Positions 61,837 to 64,000 of a stretch of DNA of 64,000 nucleotides are shown one piece after another. How positions within the stretch are numbered: the first letter of the stretch is position 1; the number at the start of each line of letters is the position of its first letter. This stretch comes from Ekhidna sp051379705 (GTDB lineage: Bacteria > Bacteroidota > Bacteroidia > Cytophagales > Cyclobacteriaceae): contig NZ_CP179868.1 in assembly GCF_051379705.1 (NCBI RefSeq), forward strand, positions 2,294,001-2,358,000, read 5' to 3'. Both the position numbers and the translations under genes were made by a program. Under the pieces are notes generated by a model, which saw only the letters and a list, made by a program, of their open reading frames with translations, was not told where the DNA came from and searched no databases.

Positions 61837-63042
61837 CTACCTATCGCTTGGCGTATATTCCAGGGGGAGCATTTCGGCAATCTTTGCCGACCATCCCATA
61901 TACCCTTCAAAAAACACTTTTTTCACATCATAATAACCATTGTCATAGATGGTGAGAAAGTCATTGAAATAAACAGTAGAGGTCTGTTTGGTATCTGACC
62001 CACCACCTCTTCTATATCTTGAATAGGAGAGATCTTCATTTTCCTTGGTATAGGTGATTCTCAGGTGCCCTTTGTATTTAAGTGTTCCGTTTTGTATAAG
62101 GCTATTATCTTCTATTACTTTTCCCAGGCTGTCAACTGTTGAAGGCATTCGTTGCATGCTTACCCAATAGTTCAGGCTGTCTGAATCAGGAGTCCCGCTG
62201 ATTTGAACTCGTGCATATTTTCCAGATTTGATACTATTTACAGACAGTTTTTCATCAATCAGTTTCTGAGGTGGACGCTTACGATTTGGGACTCGGTAAA
62301 GCTCTTGAACAATAAAGTCTTCCTCGACAAATGTATTGTTCTTGAAAGATCGAAGGAAGTGATTAAATGAACCTCGATAGGCTGTCTCTCGTGCTTTCTC
62401 CCATCTGCGAATCTGACCCTTTCCTTTTGGTTTCATTTCCTCAAAACGTGGGATTCCAAAAGAGTAGAATAGATGACTTTTGTATTCCATTCGAAACTCC
62501 TGCATTACATAGCCAATTCGATATCCCAATGCTTTGTTATCTATTAGAATTTCTTTTCGAGAGTGTGCATAAAGTCCGTTTTCTACTGGATCAAAAAATA
62601 AGAATATGTCCCTTGGATTGCTAATATCAACCTTTGCTGCATTAGCTGTTTCCCCGAGGAAGAGTTGCTTGAAAATGGGGTAGTTGTTTTTCCAACCGGA
62701 AGTATCCGCGTTTACGTGAATATCTTTGAGGGCAATAACTTTTGGTTCAAGTGCGACCTGAAAAAATGGAAGTTTTTCGGAAGTCAAAACAGGCTGAGAA
62801 AACTCCTGATACCCGACATATGAAACAATGAGCTCGTACTTGCCTTCTGCTGGAATGATAAATGAGAAATTCCCTTCTAGATCAGTGGTTGCGCCAATCA
62901 ATGTCCCGGAGAAGAACACGTTCGCAAATGGAATTGGCTCACCAGTGTTTTTGTCTGACACATTACCCTCAATTATTTGGGCAGAAGAGCTAAGTCCAAT
63001 CGTGAAACAGACAAGAAATATGATGAGGCTAGTTATCCGCAT
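61837..63042 (-). CDS. Outer-membrane protein with carboxypeptidase-D regulatory-like domain
   Basis: 401 residues. Signal peptide (1-21, ending SSSAQ), then a carboxypeptidase-D regulatory-like beta-sandwich (about 23-105): IIEGNVSDKNTGEPIPFANVFF, IGATTDLEGNFSFIIPAEGKYELIVSYVGYQ (pieces GATTDLEGNFSF and YELIVSYVGYQ). The rest (about 115-400) is a family-specific region of unknown role with strands such as YRIGYVMQEFRMEYKSHLFYSFG. Members are usually outer-membrane or surface proteins of Bacteroidota. A strong ribosome-binding site (AAGAGGAG) precedes the start, and a perfect AT-rich palindrome lies just upstream of it. Confidence 0.85.
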   Translation of the reverse strand: MRITSLIIFLVCFTIGLSSSAQIIEGNVSDKNTGEPIPFANVFFSGTLIGATTDLEGNFSFIIPAEGKYELIVSYVGYQEFSQPVLTSEKLPFFQVALEPKVIALKDIHVNADTSGWKNNYPIFKQLFLGETANAAKVDISNPRDIFLFFDPVENGLYAHSRKEILIDNKALGYRIGYVMQEFRMEYKSHLFYSFGIPRFEEMKPKGKGQIRRWEKARETAYRGSFNHFLRSFKNNTFVEEDFIVQELYRVPNRKRPPQKLIDEKLSVNSIKSGKYARVQISGTPDSDSLNYWVSMQRMPSTVDSLGKVIEDNSLIQNGTLKYKGHLRITYTKENEDLSYSRYRRGGGSDTKQTSTVYFNDFLTIYDNGYYDVKKVFFEGYMGWSAKIAEMLPLEYTPSDR

Positions 63043-63056
63043 ACACTCCTCTTACG

Positions 63057-63078
63057 CATAACTATAAATATAGTTATG
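63057..63078. promoter_or_regulatory. Perfect 22-base palindrome between two envelope genes
   Basis: CATAACTATA-AA-TATAGTTATG, with ten-base perfect arms. It overlaps the stop codon of the upstream gene (63074-63076) and ends 15 bases before the start codon of the next gene on the minus strand. It could be an operator or an mRNA hairpin that shields the following AAGAGGAG ribosome-binding site. No T tract follows in the minus direction, so it is not a standard terminator. Confidence 0.5.
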
Positions 63079-64000
63079 ACTTTTGTTTCCGCAAGTCATA
63101 ACTGATGTAAAAGCTCCGAAGCACCATGGTCAAAACCAGTGGAACAAGAGATTGGTGAAGCGGCTGCAGAAGTAGGGCCCATATTAATAGCAAACCGCAA
63201 TACCAATAGGCAGCAACCTTGAAATAGATTCTGAAGAAATTTCTGAATCGCTTTCTGCTTGTAAAGAAGACCAGTGGAAAGTGAAATGGAATCGCCCAGA
63301 GGATGTTCAGATTTCGTTGCGAGAGATGTTCCGTCCCAAACCACAAGAACACTACCCACCAGCCCGCAAAACCAACCAATGAAAATATTAATGAATCGAC
63401 CCACTTGGTTCGTTTTCCATACTTCATGTTGCGGTGTGTAATCAACCCAACGATGAAAAACAGTAGTACGAAGGTGTTAAATGGTGTAAGAAGTCCATTC
63501 ACGAAAGCTTCTTCCTCAGGCACAAACGTAGTTTCTTCTCTTTTTACCAAGGGAACCTTCAGGCTGTCTCGGTCAATTGTCGCACCGGAAAACGCCGAGT
63601 GAACATAGTCCGGCAGAAACATATAGTCATAGGCCGTTGCTTCTTTGTCTATTTGCTGTCCAAGTCCAAGGTCAATAGCAAAATCTCCCCAAGGCTGATA
63701 ATCCAAATAGTCATCCATTAAGTCGCGGATCGTTTTGCCCTCTTCTTTATAGCTTAGGTCAAATTCAATTCTATTAGGATAGAGATTTTCGGCAACATCA
63801 CGAATTTTGGTAGCGCAATTATCATACACATAGTTGTAGAGATACTCAGCGTTCTCCGGCTTCACATTGGTTTGGAGGAAATCAAAAAATTGTTGTTTCT
63901 CCTCAGCCGTCAGGTTTAAATATTGCTCTTTTACATATCGGTTCTGACTTTTGTAAAAAGCATATACGCGATCGTATCTGCCTACACCAACCTTATACTT
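63074..64000 (-). CDS. DUF4105 (Lnb N-terminal periplasmic domain) membrane protein, partial
   Basis: The frame stays open to the window edge, so the 5' end is missing; 308 codons are visible. The first visible residues belong to a DUF4105/Lnb periplasmic domain: QFFDFLQTNVKPENAEYLYNY, YNYVYDNCATKIRDVAENLYP (core YDNCATKIRD, with the conserved cysteine as the probable catalytic residue), VHSAFSG. The C-terminal half has four membrane helices (FNTFVLLFFIVGLI, FSLVGFAGWWVVFLW, and two further) and a basic end (YDLRKQKS). Lnb-type enzymes are papain-like hydrolases or acyltransferases of the envelope. An in-frame GTG at 63865 is not the true start. Confidence 0.85.
   Translation of the reverse strand, partial: KYKVGVGRYDRVYAFYKSQNRYVKEQYLNLTAEEKQQFFDFLQTNVKPENAEYLYNYVYDNCATKIRDVAENLYPNRIEFDLSYKEEGKTIRDLMDDYLDYQPWGDFAIDLGLGQQIDKEATAYDYMFLPDYVHSAFSGATIDRDSLKVPLVKREETTFVPEEEAFVNGLLTPFNTFVLLFFIVGLITHRNMKYGKRTKWVDSLIFSLVGFAGWWVVFLWFGTEHLSQRNLNILWAIPFHFPLVFFTSRKRFRNFFRIYFKVAAYWYCGLLLIWALLLQPLHQSLVPLVLTMVLRSFYISYDLRKQKS

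Overview
The window is a stretch of ordinary chromosome from a Bacteroidota bacterium, most likely a marine or soil member of the Cytophagales. This rests on gene content: a SusC/SusD outer-membrane uptake pair, a type IX secretion C-terminal sorting domain, families that are largely restricted to this phylum (DUF6090, DUF2911, DUF6702, FISUMP, carboxypeptidase-D-regulatory outer-membrane proteins), many cleaved or lipid-anchored secreted proteins, and a DAHP synthase fused to chorismate mutase. Base composition is moderately AT-rich and even throughout. I see no insertion sequence, prophage, CRISPR array or rRNA operon, and one tRNA.

Layout. 1-12.3 kb: a MarR regulator with a four-cysteine tail, a DUF4349 lipoprotein, then two PadR regulator + large ABC-type permease pairs that flank housekeeping genes (ispF, a DinB-like protein, mnmD, a long-chain acyl-CoA ligase). 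12.3-17.8 kb: secreted proteins (FISUMP, a concanavalin-like protein, DUF2911), a predicted membrane-spanning regulator divergent from the concanavalin-like gene, and a TetR/GNAT pair with a clear TetR-type operator. 17.9-28.7 kb: polA, a 1972-residue repeat protein predicted to form three seven-bladed FG-GAP propellers and to leave by type IX secretion, a PLP-dependent dehydratase and a lipid kinase. 28.7-31.5 kb: lgt, a hot-dog thioesterase, a metallo-beta-lactamase-fold hydrolase and a Qnr-like pentapeptide protein. 31.5-39 kb (minus strand): an orphan SusCD pair, a third large ABC permease and a DoxX-like membrane protein. 39-41.8 kb (plus): a tightly packed lipoprotein cyclophilin, RmlD-like reductase and ATP-grasp gene. 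41.8-46.4 kb (minus): a six-gene overlapping operon NRDE/TANGO2 - thioesterase - Nramp-like transporter - pxpA - pxpB - pxpC, i.e. 5-oxoproline recycling plus an Nramp homologue with an altered metal site. 46.4-53 kb: a CPBP-family protein, tRNA-Pro(AGG), yaaA, a polyprenyl synthetase, DAHP synthase/chorismate mutase and a zinc metalloprotease. 53-64 kb: tandem alpha/beta hydrolases, a 2H phosphoesterase, a free periplasmic TonB C-terminal domain, DUF6702 and HupE-like proteins, an M1 peptidase, a lipoprotein, a 7-TM histidine kinase, DUF427, and two envelope proteins, the last cut by the window edge.

The most interesting points are the three exact seven-blade propeller blocks and their DNA-level triplication, the Nramp homologue in which the DPGN and MPH motifs read GPGT and VPY inside a 5-oxoprolinase operon, the proline tRNA with an A34 anticodon, and the membrane-spanning regulator whose external domain resembles the product of the divergent gene. 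No wholly new defence or mobile system is visible.
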